From Longimicrobium terrae (GTDB taxonomy: Bacteria > Gemmatimonadota > Gemmatimonadetes > Longimicrobiales > Longimicrobiaceae), in NCBI RefSeq assembly GCF_014202995.1, contig NZ_JACHIA010000024.1, positions 1-64,000 of the forward strand: DNA of 64,000 nt, in the 5' to 3' direction. How positions within the stretch are numbered: the first letter of the stretch is position 1; each line of letters begins with the position of its first letter. Below, one piece after another: positions 1 to 8,230 of this stretch. A program made the position numbers and the translations under genes. Under the pieces are notes generated by a model. That model did not search any database and had not been told where the DNA came from. It saw only the letters and a list, made by a program, of their open reading frames with translations.

Positions 1-446
1 TTTTCAGCCCCGGATTACACTACCACCAGTCAACCGCTTCCTAACCAGTTGCAGCTCTTCGACTTGTAAGCCGGACAGTAGTGGGGGGAGGGTTGGGGCG
101 GGCGGATGGTCCGGTGCGGATCGCCCAGTCCAAGTGTGAGCGAATGCTGTTGAGCGGATGAATCCGCCGCTCCGACCGCGGGAACCCCCGACACCGGCCG
201 CTGGCGCGTCCGGTTCGGGGCTTCAACCGCAACGGGTTCCGCGCCGATCTGGGGTGTGCTCCCTCTCCCACATCCGTTCGTGGGAGAGGGTCGTCGTGCG
301 CAGCACGCGGGGTGAGGGGCCCCAGCCCGCGGCCGCGCACCACCATCGGGTCCGCCCCGTTCCTTCCCGCCACGCCGCGCCTTACATTCGCGCATGAGGC
401 CGCGCCCGCGTCCGGGCCGGAGATCAACCCGCAAGCCGGAGCCCCG
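1..446. other. Intergenic start of window with a partial copy of the dispersed composite repeat
   Basis: No gene is supported here. About 75-235 holds a copy of a composite GC-rich repeat found elsewhere in the window: a G-rich run near 80-90, then a segment at about 151-230 running from TGAGCGGATGAATCCGCC to CGGGGCTTCAACCGC. A perfect 11-bp hairpin, CCCTCTCCCAC (261-271) with GTGGGAGAGGG (280-290), lies downstream. Open frames through the region run straight across repeat sequence in both orientations and look like chance frames in GC-rich DNA. Confidence 0.6.
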
Positions 447-1019
447 ATGCCCGCACTCCCCAGCCGCGACGAGCAGCTCGCGCTGATGCATCAGTACGTG
501 GAAAGTGAAAGCCTGCGCCGGCACATGTATTCGGTGGAGGCCGCGTGCCGTGCCTACGCCCGCGTCTTTGGCGAGGATGAGGACACGTACGGCGCCGCCG
601 GGCTGATGCACGACTTCGATTACGAGCGCTGGCCGGAAGAGCATCCCCTGCGCGGCGCCGAAATGCTGCGCGAGGCCGGCTATCCCGAGCCGGTGATCCG
701 CGCGATCCTGGCGCACTATCCCGACCGCACGGGCGTGCAGCCGGAGACGCGGCTGGAGCGCACCCTGCACGCCTGCGACGAAATCACCGGGCTGGTGACC
801 GCCGCCGCGCTCGTTCGTCCCAGCCGCTCCGTGGCCGACCTGGAGGCCAAGTCCGTCATCAAGAAGATGAAGGACAAGCAGTTCGCCGCGGGCGTGGACC
901 GCGACGACGTGCGCCGCGCCGCCGAAGAACTGGGCGTAAAACTGCCGGAACACGTGCAGTTCGTCATTGAAGCCATGCGCGGGATCGCCCCCGAACTCGG
1001 GATGTCGGCCACGGTCTGA
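447..1019 (+). CDS. HD-domain protein, putative phosphohydrolase
   Basis: A 190-residue protein with an HD metal-binding pattern: H26, the pair H55-D56 in LMHDFDYE, H66, H90 in ILAHYPDRTG and D111 in LHACDEITG. This matches small stand-alone HD/HDIG proteins of cytoplasmic bacterial enzymes that hydrolyse phosphomonoesters or nucleotides; the substrate cannot be read from sequence. No membrane segment or signal peptide is present. The ATG at 447 is chosen because the HD domain begins right after it and GGAG lies a few bases upstream; an upstream in-frame start at 312 would add 45 Pro/Ala-rich residues from repeat-like DNA. The next feature downstream is an inverted repeat, so the gene looks monocistronic. 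Confidence 0.8.
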   Translation: MPALPSRDEQLALMHQYVESESLRRHMYSVEAACRAYARVFGEDEDTYGAAGLMHDFDYERWPEEHPLRGAEMLREAGYPEPVIRAILAHYPDRTGVQPETRLERTLHACDEITGLVTAAALVRPSRSVADLEAKSVIKKMKDKQFAAGVDRDDVRRAAEELGVKLPEHVQFVIEAMRGIAPELGMSATV

Positions 1020-1038
1020 GGAACCGCAACTGACTGGA

Positions 1039-1126
1039 TCACGCAGAGCAGCAGAGGAGCAGAGGAGCCGATGTGGAATCATGAATGCTTTCCATCTGTT
1101 CTCTGCTCCTCTGCTGCTCTGCGTGA
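1039..1126. repeat. 26-bp perfect inverted repeat
   Basis: The arms at 1039-1064 (beginning TCACGCAGAGCAGC) and 1101-1126 (ending GCTGCTCTGCGTGA) are exact reverse complements separated by 36 bases. Each arm is built of GCAGAG/GAGCAG units. A related, imperfect pair occurs at 51941-52046. It lies 20 bases after the HD-gene stop and could act as a terminator, but no T-run follows, so a dispersed intergenic repeat is at least as likely. Confidence 0.85.
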
Positions 1127-1389
1127 GATATGCTGTTGCTGTCCTCCGTGACCTCCGTGCATCCTCCGTGACCTCCGTGTGAAACAGCAGTTCTTTTGTT
1201 CATCGCAATGACATCGGCTGATACAGCAATTTGTATCACCCGTATTGCCGTATGACATGCTGGTTGTATCCGGCACCCCTCGCGGACACTCGCTGTTCGT
1301 ATTATGGTAGGACTGTAGGCGATCGTCGGGCCGCCCGGAGCGGAGCCCCGGACGGCGAGCTGGACCTTTTCTCTTTTGTGGAGGCGTAC
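1127..1389. other. Gene-free stretch upstream of the 62-residue orphan
   Basis: This stretch continues the region after the inverted repeat. It contains three copies of CCTCCGTG within 1147-1180 and then a locally AT-richer tract at about 1190-1310 that probably carries the promoter for the gene at 1390. I could not assign promoter boxes. Confidence 0.4.
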
Positions 1390-1578
1390 ATGAGAAAGCC
1401 GGTCAGCAAGCATGCACTGCGCAGGGCCCTGGAACAGGCGCGCGAAGAAGGCCTGGTCACCTGGTCGGAGCCCGCGGGCACCGTGGTGGACCACGTCTGG
1501 CACCTGATCTCCCGCGAAGCACTCGACGGCAAGCCCGAACGCACCCCGGCACGGCGCCGCGCTCCGGCAGCGGCCTGA
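1390..1578 (+). CDS. Small basic orphan protein, 62 residues
   Basis: I do not recognise a family. The protein starts MRKPVSKHALRRALEQAREE, is strongly basic, and has a short helix followed by a Trp/His-containing segment (GLVTWSEPAGTVVDHVW) and an Arg/Ala-rich tail. The start is well supported: GGAGG sits at 1380-1384 with five bases before the ATG. An upstream in-frame ATG at 1231 has no such site. It lies 31 bases before the histidine kinase gene and could share its transcript. The length and basic helix would fit a nucleic-acid-associated protein, but this is only a guess. Confidence 0.6.
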   Translation: MRKPVSKHALRRALEQAREEGLVTWSEPAGTVVDHVWHLISREALDGKPERTPARRRAPAAA

Positions 1579-1609
1579 CTCTCTCCGCGGCGCAGCGCCG
1601 CATCGCGCC

Positions 1610-2854
1610 GTGAACCAGCCCGATTCTTCCGCGAGCCCCGGCCCCGGCCGGGGCTCGCTTCGCGCCGAGCTCCTCCTCAACCTCACCTTTCTGGCGCTCG
1701 CCGCCGCCATTCTGGCCGTCGGCACGCACACGGTGCTCAGCGTGCTGGGCCCCTCACCCGCCTGGGTGCTGGGCGCGCTGATCGCCGTGGACGTCGCCGT
1801 CTACGTCCTGCTGGCCAACCACCTCATCGAGCGCCTGGTGCTGCGCCCGGTGCAGGCCGCCGTCGCCGCCGCCGAGGCCATCGCCGCCGGCGACTACGCG
1901 CGCCGGGCGCCCGTGGGCGAAAACCTGGAGATGGCCGCGCTGTCCCACGCGCTCAACCGCATGACGGACCAGCTTCTGGACAACCAGGAGCGGCTGGCCC
2001 ACAACGTCAGTTCGCTGGATGAAACCAACCGCGTCCTCGTCAGCACCCAGCGCGAACTGGTGGATGCGGAAAAGATGGCCGGGCTGGGCCGCCTGGCCGC
2101 CGGCGTGGCGCACGAAGTCGGCAATCCGCTGGGCGCGCTCATGGGCTACGCCAGCGTCCTGCGCCGCCGCGGCGCCGATCCGGAGCTCGTGGGTGGCGTA
2201 GAAGGAGAGGCGCGCCGCATCGACCGCATCGTCCGCGGGCTGCTGGACTACGCGCGCCCGGGCACGCGCGTGCGGGAAAGCGTGGACGTGAACGCCACCA
2301 TCCGCGCCGCCGCCGGCGTCCTCACCCGGCAGGGGACGATGGAAAACGTCGAGTTCCGCCTTCAGCTGGAGGACGCGCTTCCGCCCGTCCACGGCACGCC
2401 GCACCTGCTGGAACAGGTGTTCGTCAACCTGTTCGACAACGCGCGCCGGGCCATGGAGGGCCACGGAACGCTGCACGTGCGCACGAACGTGGAGCGGTAC
2501 CGGCCGGAGCGCGGCATTCCCGCCCGCCGCGCGGACGATCCACCGGGGATTTCGTACGCGCACCTGCGCCGCCCCCGCGCCGCCTCCGTGCGCGACCCGC
2601 ACCGCATCGAGGCGGGCACCGAGGTCATCCGCATCGTGGTCGCCGACACCGGCACGGGGATTCCGGTGGATGACATCGACAAGGTGTTCGACCCGTTCTT
2701 CACCACCCGCGCGCCGGGCGACGGAACGGGACTGGGCCTTGCCATTGTCGCGAGCACCGTCGCAGACTTCGGCGGGCGCATCGAGGTGGCGTCGGCGCCG
2801 GAGGGCGGCGCGGCGTTCACACTCACCCTTCCCACCGAACAGGCAGAGCGTTGA
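1610..2854 (+). CDS. Membrane sensor histidine kinase, PilS/NtrB-like
   Basis: A 414-residue two-component sensor. Two membrane segments lie at about residues 21-46 and 51-76 with almost no periplasmic loop, followed by a HAMP-like linker (about 77-130) and a HisKA helix with phospho-acceptor H168 in GVAHEVGNPLGALMGY. A C-terminal ATPase domain shows the N-box (FVNLFDNARRAM), a G1 box (VADTGTGIPVDD) and a G2 box (GDGTGLGLAI). The gene starts with GTG and its stop overlaps the TTG start of the response-regulator gene (TTGA), so the two are translationally coupled. Its place directly before pilin genes suggests a PilS-like role; the signal is unknown. The lack of a sensor loop suggests sensing within the membrane. 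Confidence 0.9.
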   Translation: MNQPDSSASPGPGRGSLRAELLLNLTFLALAAAILAVGTHTVLSVLGPSPAWVLGALIAVDVAVYVLLANHLIERLVLRPVQAAVAAAEAIAAGDYARRAPVGENLEMAALSHALNRMTDQLLDNQERLAHNVSSLDETNRVLVSTQRELVDAEKMAGLGRLAAGVAHEVGNPLGALMGYASVLRRRGADPELVGGVEGEARRIDRIVRGLLDYARPGTRVRESVDVNATIRAAAGVLTRQGTMENVEFRLQLEDALPPVHGTPHLLEQVFVNLFDNARRAMEGHGTLHVRTNVERYRPERGIPARRADDPPGISYAHLRRPRAASVRDPHRIEAGTEVIRIVVADTGTGIPVDDIDKVFDPFFTTRAPGDGTGLGLAIVASTVADFGGRIEVASAPEGGAAFTLTLPTEQAER

Positions 2855-4212
2855 GCAATCGCCGCGTGCTGGTCATCGACGACGAGGCGGGGCTGCGGCA
2901 CACCCTGCTCCTCATCCTGCGCGACGAGGGCTATACCGTGCAGGTGGCCGAGGACGGCGAGGCGGGGCTGCGGATGGCCTTGGCCGAGCCGCCGGACCTC
3001 GTCCTGTGCGACGTGCGCATGCCCCGCATGGGCGGGCTGGAGTTTCTGGAGCGCTACCAGCGCGCGGGCGGCCCGGCGCTGGTCATCATGATGAGCGCCT
3101 ACGGCACGCTGGACGCCGCGGTAGAGGCCATGCGCGGCGGCGCGTACGACTACATCAGCAAGCCGTTCAACGCCGACGAGGTCATCCTCACCCTGCGCAA
3201 GGCGGAGGAGCGCGAGCAGCTTCAGCGCGAAGTGGCCCGTCTGCGGCGCGAAGTGGGCGAGGTGGCCGGCTTCGAGCACGTGGTGGGCGTCAGCGGGGCG
3301 ATGAAGGAGGTGATGGAGCTGGCCGGGCGCGTGGCCCCGTTCCCCTCCACCGTCCTGCTGACCGGGGAGAGCGGAAGCGGCAAGGAGGCCATCGCCCGCG
3401 CCGTGCACCGCGCCTCGCCCCGGCGCGACCGCGCGTTCGTGGCCGTCAACTGCGGCGCCATTCCCGAAAACTTGCTGGAAAGCGAGCTGTTCGGCCACGA
3501 GCGCGGCGCGTTCACCGGCGCGGACCGCATGCGCGAAGGCCTGTTCGAGGAGGCGGATGGCGGAACGCTCTTTCTGGACGAAATCGGCGAACTGCCGCTG
3601 TCGCTGCAGGTAAAGCTGCTTCGCGTCCTTCAGGAACGGACGATCCGCCGCGTGGGCGGCACGGGTGAGAAGGCGGTCGACGTGCGCGTGCTGACGGCGA
3701 CCGCGCGCGATCTGGTGGATGAGGTGCGCGAGGGCCGCTTTCGCGAAGACCTCTTTTATCGCATCAACGTCGTGCAGATCCACATTCCCCCGCTGCGCAC
3801 GCGGCCAGAAGACGTGCCGCCGCTGGCCGAACACTTCCTTCGCCGACACGCGCCACGCCTGGGAATCGATTCGCCGCCGCTGCCCCGTGACCTGGTCCCG
3901 GTGCTGGCGGCGTACTCCTGGCCGGGCAACGTGCGCGAACTGGAGAACGTGATGGAGCGCGCGCTGGTCCTGAGCGGCGGGGCCATGACGGTGGATCATC
4001 TTCCGCCGCACGTGCGCACGGGGCGCCATCCCTTTCAGCTGGCGGACGACGCGGGCGACCTGTCCGTCAAGCGGCGGCTTCCCGCGCTGGAAAAGTCGCT
4101 GATCTCCCGCGCGCTGGAACGCTGCGGGGGCAACCGCACCCGCGCCGCCGACCTGCTGGAGCTTTCCGTCCGCGCGCTCTCCTACAAGATCCGCGATTAC
4201 GGTCTGGAATAA
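2851..4212 (+). CDS. Sigma-54-dependent response regulator, PilR/NtrC-like
   Basis: A 453-residue NtrC-family activator. The receiver domain has acidic pocket D10-D11, phospho-acceptor D54 and conserved K104. The AAA+ domain carries Walker A GESGSGKE (172-179), an intact sigma-54 contact loop GAFTGA (219-224), Walker B LFLDEIGELPLSLQ and an arginine-finger region FREDLFYRIN. A Fis-type helix-turn-helix ends the protein (RCGGNRTRAADLLELSVRAL). The TTG start overlaps the kinase stop. Phosphorylated protein should drive RNA polymerase-sigma54 at target promoters. The pilin genes begin 211 bases downstream behind a hairpin, as in PilR systems, but I found no well-spaced -24/-12 site there, so the target is unproven. 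Confidence 0.92.
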   Translation: MSNRRVLVIDDEAGLRHTLLLILRDEGYTVQVAEDGEAGLRMALAEPPDLVLCDVRMPRMGGLEFLERYQRAGGPALVIMMSAYGTLDAAVEAMRGGAYDYISKPFNADEVILTLRKAEEREQLQREVARLRREVGEVAGFEHVVGVSGAMKEVMELAGRVAPFPSTVLLTGESGSGKEAIARAVHRASPRRDRAFVAVNCGAIPENLLESELFGHERGAFTGADRMREGLFEEADGGTLFLDEIGELPLSLQVKLLRVLQERTIRRVGGTGEKAVDVRVLTATARDLVDEVREGRFREDLFYRINVVQIHIPPLRTRPEDVPPLAEHFLRRHAPRLGIDSPPLPRDLVPVLAAYSWPGNVRELENVMERALVLSGGAMTVDHLPPHVRTGRHPFQLADDAGDLSVKRRLPALEKSLISRALERCGGNRTRAADLLELSVRALSYKIRDYGLE

Positions 4213-4241
4213 ATTTCTTTTCGATACGGCGGTCGGACCGC

Positions 4242-4275
4242 AAAGCCGCTTCATCCCTGGGGATGGAGCGGCTTT
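4242..4275 (+). terminator. Hairpin after the two-component pair
   Basis: AAAGCCGCTTCATCC (4242-4256) pairs with GGATGGAGCGGCTTT (4261-4275), 15 pairs including one G-U, around a CTGG loop. It begins 30 bases after the regulator stop and is followed by a short T/C tail. Confidence 0.65.
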
Positions 4276-4331
4276 CTGCTGCACGGAATCGCGGAATCCG
4301 CACACTTGTCCGGTTTGTGGCGGGTCGCGGT

Positions 4332-4360
4332 TTGACTTGTCTCCGCGCGGAAAGCATACA
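4332..4360 (+). promoter_or_regulatory. Candidate sigma-70-type promoter for the pilus genes
   Basis: TTGACT (4332-4337) is followed after 17 bases by CATACA (4355-4360). The -35 box is good and the -10 box weak. It lies about 65 bases before the first prepilin gene and after the preceding terminator hairpin, which is where a promoter is needed. Confidence 0.4.
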
Positions 4361-4423
4361 TGATGGACGCGTGGATCGGGACGCCGCGCGGGGGAACGGG
4401 ACACCAATGCGGGGAAGGGGAGA

Positions 4424-4918
4424 ATGGAGCAGCCGAACCAGCAGTCTGAGGGATTCACGATGGTGGACGTGATGGTGACCCTCTGCATCGCCGGCATCCT
4501 GTGGGGGCTGGCGGCGCCGGCGGTGAACGCGGAGCTCGCCGGCATGCGGGTGCGGGCCGCGTCCAACACCATCGCCGGCGACCTGGCCCACGTGCGCTCC
4601 ATCGCCATGCGCGACGGGGTGGGCGCCGTGCTGCTGCTGGAATCCGCCGCCGACTGCGTTCCCCGCTACCGAGGACGGCGCGCCGGGCACCTGTACCGGG
4701 TGGGCACGCGAGGCCAGGCGGTGGAGCGCATGCGGCGGGTGGACCTGCGCGGCACCGGCGGCCGGGTGTGCGCGGAAATGAACGGGGACGACACCCTGAC
4801 CTTTACCTCGCGCGGCATGCCGCGGGGCTTCACCAACCGCACCATCTGGGTGTGGCAGGGCGCCACCACCGACTCGCTCACCCTGTCCGCGGTGGGCCGC
4901 GTGCTGCGCGTGCGGTGA
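4424..4918 (+). CDS. Type IV prepilin-like protein (GspH/FimT type) with Asp at +5
   Basis: A 164-residue minor pilin or pseudopilin. A short leader MEQPNQQSEG is followed by FTMVDVMVTLCIAGILWGL, the hydrophobic N-terminal helix of type IV pilins, with predicted prepilin peptidase cleavage after G10. The residue at mature position +5 is Asp rather than the nearly universal Glu. The rest is a variable beta-rich domain with two Cys (around GRVCAEM and SAADCVP) that could form a disulfide. The start is supported by a GGGGAAGGGGAGA purine run just upstream. It is the first gene after the candidate promoter, and a second GspH-like gene follows 105 bases later. Confidence 0.82.
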   Translation: MEQPNQQSEGFTMVDVMVTLCIAGILWGLAAPAVNAELAGMRVRAASNTIAGDLAHVRSIAMRDGVGAVLLLESAADCVPRYRGRRAGHLYRVGTRGQAVERMRRVDLRGTGGRVCAEMNGDDTLTFTSRGMPRGFTNRTIWVWQGATTDSLTLSAVGRVLRVR

Positions 4919-5023
4919 GGATGCAAACAATGCGAAAACAGGAACTGTTTTCCGCCGCCGCGCGGGGAGAAGCGCGCGAAAGTGCGGTAATGGCAAGGGT
5001 TTCGGCAGGGCACGGAAGTTACG

Positions 5024-5524
5024 TTGTCCGCCGGCATGACCACACCACATCTTTTCCGCCCGCGCGGCCGGGCCGGCTTCACGCTCACGGAACTCATGAT
5101 CACCGTGGGCATCGCCGTGGTGATCTCGGCGATGGCGTATCCGCGCCTTTCCGCCTGGGTCCGCTCGCTGAGCCAGCGCAGCGCGACGTCGCAGCTGGTG
5201 GCCGACCTCACCATGACGCGAACGCAGGCCGTGCGCGTGGGGCGCGCCGCCTCGCTCACCCTGGAAAACGCCACCACATACCGCGTGGCCTACGCCAGCC
5301 CCGTCACCACCGGCGACACACTGGTGAAGCGGGTGAAGATCGAGGGCGCGGGGCGGGGAACCACCCTGGCGCAGGTCAGCCGTACGTACCCGGCCACCAT
5401 CACCTTCGATTCGCGGGGCATGCGCCGCAGCAGCCTGTCGACCTTTCTGGTCGTGCGTTCCGACCGTACCGATACCGTCAGCATATCCTGGGTGGGAAGA
5501 GTGTATCGTGGGCAGGAGCAATAA
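5024..5524 (+). CDS. Type IV prepilin-like protein (GspH/FimT type)
   Basis: A 166-residue minor pilin with a canonical type III signal: RGRAG followed by FTLTELMITVGIAVVISAM, Glu at +5, and predicted cleavage after the Gly. The C-terminal domain resembles GspH/FimT, with a conserved-looking ITFDSRGMRR segment that also occurs as LTFTSRGMPR in the gene before, so the two are probably paralogues. The start shown is a TTG; an ATG at 5036 four codons later is an equally good choice. The stop at 5522-5524 lies one base before the next ATG, indicating co-translation. Confidence 0.82.
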   Translation: MSAGMTTPHLFRPRGRAGFTLTELMITVGIAVVISAMAYPRLSAWVRSLSQRSATSQLVADLTMTRTQAVRVGRAASLTLENATTYRVAYASPVTTGDTLVKRVKIEGAGRGTTLAQVSRTYPATITFDSRGMRRSSLSTFLVVRSDRTDTVSISWVGRVYRGQEQ

Positions 5525-5525
5525 C

Positions 5526-5930
5526 ATGCGGTTGACGCAACGCGCACTCCCCGCCGGGCGCGACGGCTTTGCCCTGGCCGAGGTGCTGGTGGCGATGGTG
5601 ATTCTGGCCGTGGGGCTCATGGCGCTGGAGTCACTGGCCATCGGCGCGGCCCGCCGCATCACCATGGCGAACTTCGCCACCGAGTACACGCTGATCGGGT
5701 CCGAGCGGATGGAAACGGCGCTGACCGCGGCCCGCGGTGGTACGCCGCCGGTCACCAGCACCACCACGCTGGCCGACGGCACCCGGGTGGACCAGGACGT
5801 CACCCCCACCGTTCTGGGCGGCGTGGGGGGAACCCTGTACCAGGTCCGGATCACCGTGACCCCCGGAGCCCTCGCCAACGCGCGGGTCCGCATTGCCCCC
5901 GTCGTTCTCACCGGGAGGGTGGTCCGATGA
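5526..5930 (+). CDS. PilV/GspI-like minor prepilin
   Basis: A 134-residue protein with leader MRLTQRALPAGRDG followed by FALAEVLVAMVILAVGLMAL, Glu at +5; this helix (AMVILAVGLMALE) is typical of PilV/GspI minor pilins. AGGAG at 5513-5517, eight bases before ATG 5526, favours this start over the in-frame GTG at 5508. The gene begins one base after the previous stop and overlaps the next gene by four bases (ATGA), so it sits inside a tight minor-pilin operon. Minor pilins of this class prime assembly of the pilus tip in the inner membrane. Confidence 0.82.
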   Translation: MRLTQRALPAGRDGFALAEVLVAMVILAVGLMALESLAIGAARRITMANFATEYTLIGSERMETALTAARGGTPPVTSTTTLADGTRVDQDVTPTVLGGVGGTLYQVRITVTPGALANARVRIAPVVLTGRVVR

Positions 5931-6793
5931 CGGAGCTGACGCGCCGCGCGGACGCCCGCGCCGGCTTTACGCTCGTGGAACTGATCGTGTCGCTGGTGAT
6001 CGGCGCGATCCTGGTGGGCTCCGTCTTTCAGTTCGTCAACGGGCAGGCCCGCATGGCGGGGCTGCAGAGCGCGCGGGAGGAAGTGCAGCAGAACGCGCGC
6101 GGCGCCCTTGAAATCGTGGGCGGCGATCTGCGCGGCGCCATTTCGTCCGGCATCGTGACGGCCAACCAGCGCGAACTGGAGTTCATGCTCCCGGCCCGCT
6201 GGGGCGTGCTGTGCAAGACGGGTGGCGGCTCCAGCACCGTCATGTTTCCCGCGGACGGGCTTCCCGCGCCCTCGGCCGGGCAGACCTGGGGGCTGCTGGC
6301 CCGCGACAGCATGACCACGCCGTGGCTTCCCGCGCTTCCCACGCGCGCCACCATCACCGCGGTGACCCCGGCCACGGTGACCGACGCCGCCACCGGCTGC
6401 CCGGGGCTCAGCCCCCGGGGAACGGCCCCCGCGGCCTTCGTGCTCACCGGGGCCAACCACCCCGCCGTGGGGCCCGGCGCGCTGGTGGCCGTGTACCAGC
6501 GCGTCCGCTACGACGTGGCGTCCGGGCCGGGCGGCGTGTGGATCCGCCGCAGCAACGGCGTGGGCACCGACGGCCAGTTCAGCATGCAGCCGCTGGCCGG
6601 GCCGGTGGACTCCACCGTGGTGCGCTTTCAGTACTACGGCGGCGCCGGCGGCGGGCTGATCGGAACCACGGTTGCCACGCCCTACACGCGGGCCCTTTCG
6701 CGTATTCAGTTCCGCGTGCGGATGAACAGCAAGCAGCAGCGTACCGCGGTTACGTACGATCAGGACTCCGTCAGCATCCAGATCCGCAACTAG
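5927..6793 (+). CDS. PilW/GspJ-like minor prepilin
   Basis: A 288-residue protein with leader MTELTRRADARAG and mature FTLVELIVSLVIGAILVGSV, Glu at +5, cleavage expected after the Gly. Its length and long variable domain match PilW-type minor pilins. Two Cys (in GVLCKTGG and TGCPGLS) could form a disulfide. The ATG overlaps the preceding stop (ATGA), and GGGAGGGTGG just upstream is a strong ribosome-binding site. The PilX-like gene follows after eight bases, so the PilV-W-X order of known minor-pilin operons is kept. Confidence 0.82.
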   Translation: MTELTRRADARAGFTLVELIVSLVIGAILVGSVFQFVNGQARMAGLQSAREEVQQNARGALEIVGGDLRGAISSGIVTANQRELEFMLPARWGVLCKTGGGSSTVMFPADGLPAPSAGQTWGLLARDSMTTPWLPALPTRATITAVTPATVTDAATGCPGLSPRGTAPAAFVLTGANHPAVGPGALVAVYQRVRYDVASGPGGVWIRRSNGVGTDGQFSMQPLAGPVDSTVVRFQYYGGAGGGLIGTTVATPYTRALSRIQFRVRMNSKQQRTAVTYDQDSVSIQIRN

Positions 6794-6801
6794 AGGAACC
6801 G

Positions 6802-8064
6802 ATGACTCATTCCGTCCTCCATCGCGTGCGCGACCGCCGCGGGGCGGCCCTGCCCGTGGCGCTCTTCGGCCTGGTGGCCGTAAGCCTGCTGGTGACCACC
6901 GCGCTGCTCACCTCCAACACCGAGTACGCCATCAGCGCCGCCCACCGCGGCGCGGCCGCCTCGTTGTACAACTCGGACGCGGCGCTGGAGCAGTACGTGG
7001 CCAACCGCTTCGCCGCGGGAAGCGGTGCCGGGGCCAACCAGTGGATGGTCCCCACCACCGAGGCCGGCGCGGTGACCACCGTCACCGGGCCCGACAACCG
7101 CGTGTACAGCGTGCAGGTGACGCGGATGAAGCAGAAGATCCTCGCCGTGCCGCGCAGTTCGCCCAGCGCGCTGGCGGACGAGATCTTTTCCCTCGTGGTG
7201 TCGCCGCAGAACGGGCGGGGGCGGGCGGTGGGGGCCTTTCTGCGGGTGCAGCGCTCCGCCCCCCGCCTCACCACCAGCATCAACGCGGGCGCCACCTCCG
7301 GCGGCGACCTCAAGGTGTCGGGCAACGCCACCATCAGCGACGGACGCAGCGGCGTAAACTACTGCAACACCGAAGACAACCAGTCCGACTACGCCGTGCA
7401 GGTCACCAAGGGCTCGCGGATCGACCTGGGCAACAACTCCGCGGGCAACCTGGAAGGCGCCACCAACGTCACCACCTGGGAAAAGAGCGAACTGGAGCGG
7501 CGGGTGCTGGGGCCCAACATGACGCTGGAGCGGCTCGCCGACGCCGCGGGGCTCAAGTTCGGCGCCCGGTTCGGCACGCCCGGCTTCAGCACCACGCGCA
7601 TGAGTGCCACGCAGAGCGACACCATGTACAACTGGGGATGTCCCCAGGTGCTGCTGTCGCCGGGTACGTGCCCCGCCGGGTCCGCCGCGCGTGACGTGGT
7701 GGTGGCCATCGACGCGGGCGGAGGCGAGGTGCGCATCAACGGCGACTACGGGCAGGGAATGATCATTGTCCTGAACGGAAGCCTGAGCATTCAGGGCAAC
7801 TTCGTGTACAAGGGGATCATTCTGGTAGAAAAGGACATGAACATCCGCGGCGGCAACGGCGGCAATGAGTCCAAGATCGAAGGCGCCGTGGTGGCGTTCG
7901 GAGAATCCAGCACGGTGGAAGACAATCTGAGCGGAACCGCCACCATCAAGTACAACTTCTGCGCCATCCAGGACGCCGAAAACGCCCTCAACAACACAGC
8001 CGCGCTGTCGGGTGACCAGCAGCGCCGCGGGGGTACGTTCGGCTGGTACGAACTGATACGGTAA
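6802..8064 (+). CDS. PilX-like pilus assembly protein
   Basis: A 420-residue protein beginning MTHSVLHRVRDRRG followed by AALPVALFGLVAVSLLVTT, a single hydrophobic helix of the PilX N-terminal type (Gly then small residues rather than FTLxE). The long C-terminal part is rich in Gly, Asn and Thr (TSINAGATSGGDLKVSGNA, GEVRINGDYGQGMIIVLNG), a pattern suggesting a repetitive beta structure exposed at the cell surface. It contains several Cys in possible pairs. The start is fixed by GAGG at 6793-6796; an upstream in-frame start would read through the PilW gene in another frame. It is the last gene of the minor-pilin run before an inverted repeat. Confidence 0.78.
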   Translation: MTHSVLHRVRDRRGAALPVALFGLVAVSLLVTTALLTSNTEYAISAAHRGAAASLYNSDAALEQYVANRFAAGSGAGANQWMVPTTEAGAVTTVTGPDNRVYSVQVTRMKQKILAVPRSSPSALADEIFSLVVSPQNGRGRAVGAFLRVQRSAPRLTTSINAGATSGGDLKVSGNATISDGRSGVNYCNTEDNQSDYAVQVTKGSRIDLGNNSAGNLEGATNVTTWEKSELERRVLGPNMTLERLADAAGLKFGARFGTPGFSTTRMSATQSDTMYNWGCPQVLLSPGTCPAGSAARDVVVAIDAGGGEVRINGDYGQGMIIVLNGSLSIQGNFVYKGIILVEKDMNIRGGNGGNESKIEGAVVAFGESSTVEDNLSGTATIKYNFCAIQDAENALNNTAALSGDQQRRGGTFGWYELIR

Positions 8065-8083
8065 ACGCGCCCGCCGCACCGGA

Positions 8084-8132
8084 TAGCGCGGGCATGTTCC
8101 GTCCGCCTTGACGGGGATGCATGCCCGCGCTA
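8084..8132. repeat. 13-bp perfect inverted repeat between minor pilins and pilM
   Basis: TAGCGCGGGCATG (8084-8096) and CATGCCCGCGCTA (8120-8132) are exact complements around a 23-base loop. It lies 20 bases after the PilX-like stop and 99 bases before pilM. No T-run follows, so it may be an attenuator, an RNA-stability hairpin or a factor-binding site. Confidence 0.6.
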
Positions 8133-8230
8133 CCATACCGGGCAGCCTTCCCGCAAACACCCGATCGCCACGCAATCCGCCGCCCTCCGCGGTGCCCCGC
8201 GTTCACGCACCCCCCCGATTCTCCCGATCC

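Noticed and set aside
1-90. tRNA-like text around CTTGTAA near base 65
   Set aside because: The bases flanking the would-be anticodon loop do not pair, and no acceptor or T-arm is found in either orientation.
4262-4284. Possible -24/-12 sigma-54 promoter (TGGAGCGG...TGC) before the first prepilin gene
   Set aside because: The GG and GC elements are 11 bases apart rather than 10, and the site overlaps the terminator hairpin.
6211-6801. Earlier start for the PilX-like gene
   Set aside because: The added residues would be an out-of-frame reading of the PilW-like gene, whereas ATG 6802 has a ribosome-binding site and starts the hydrophobic helix.
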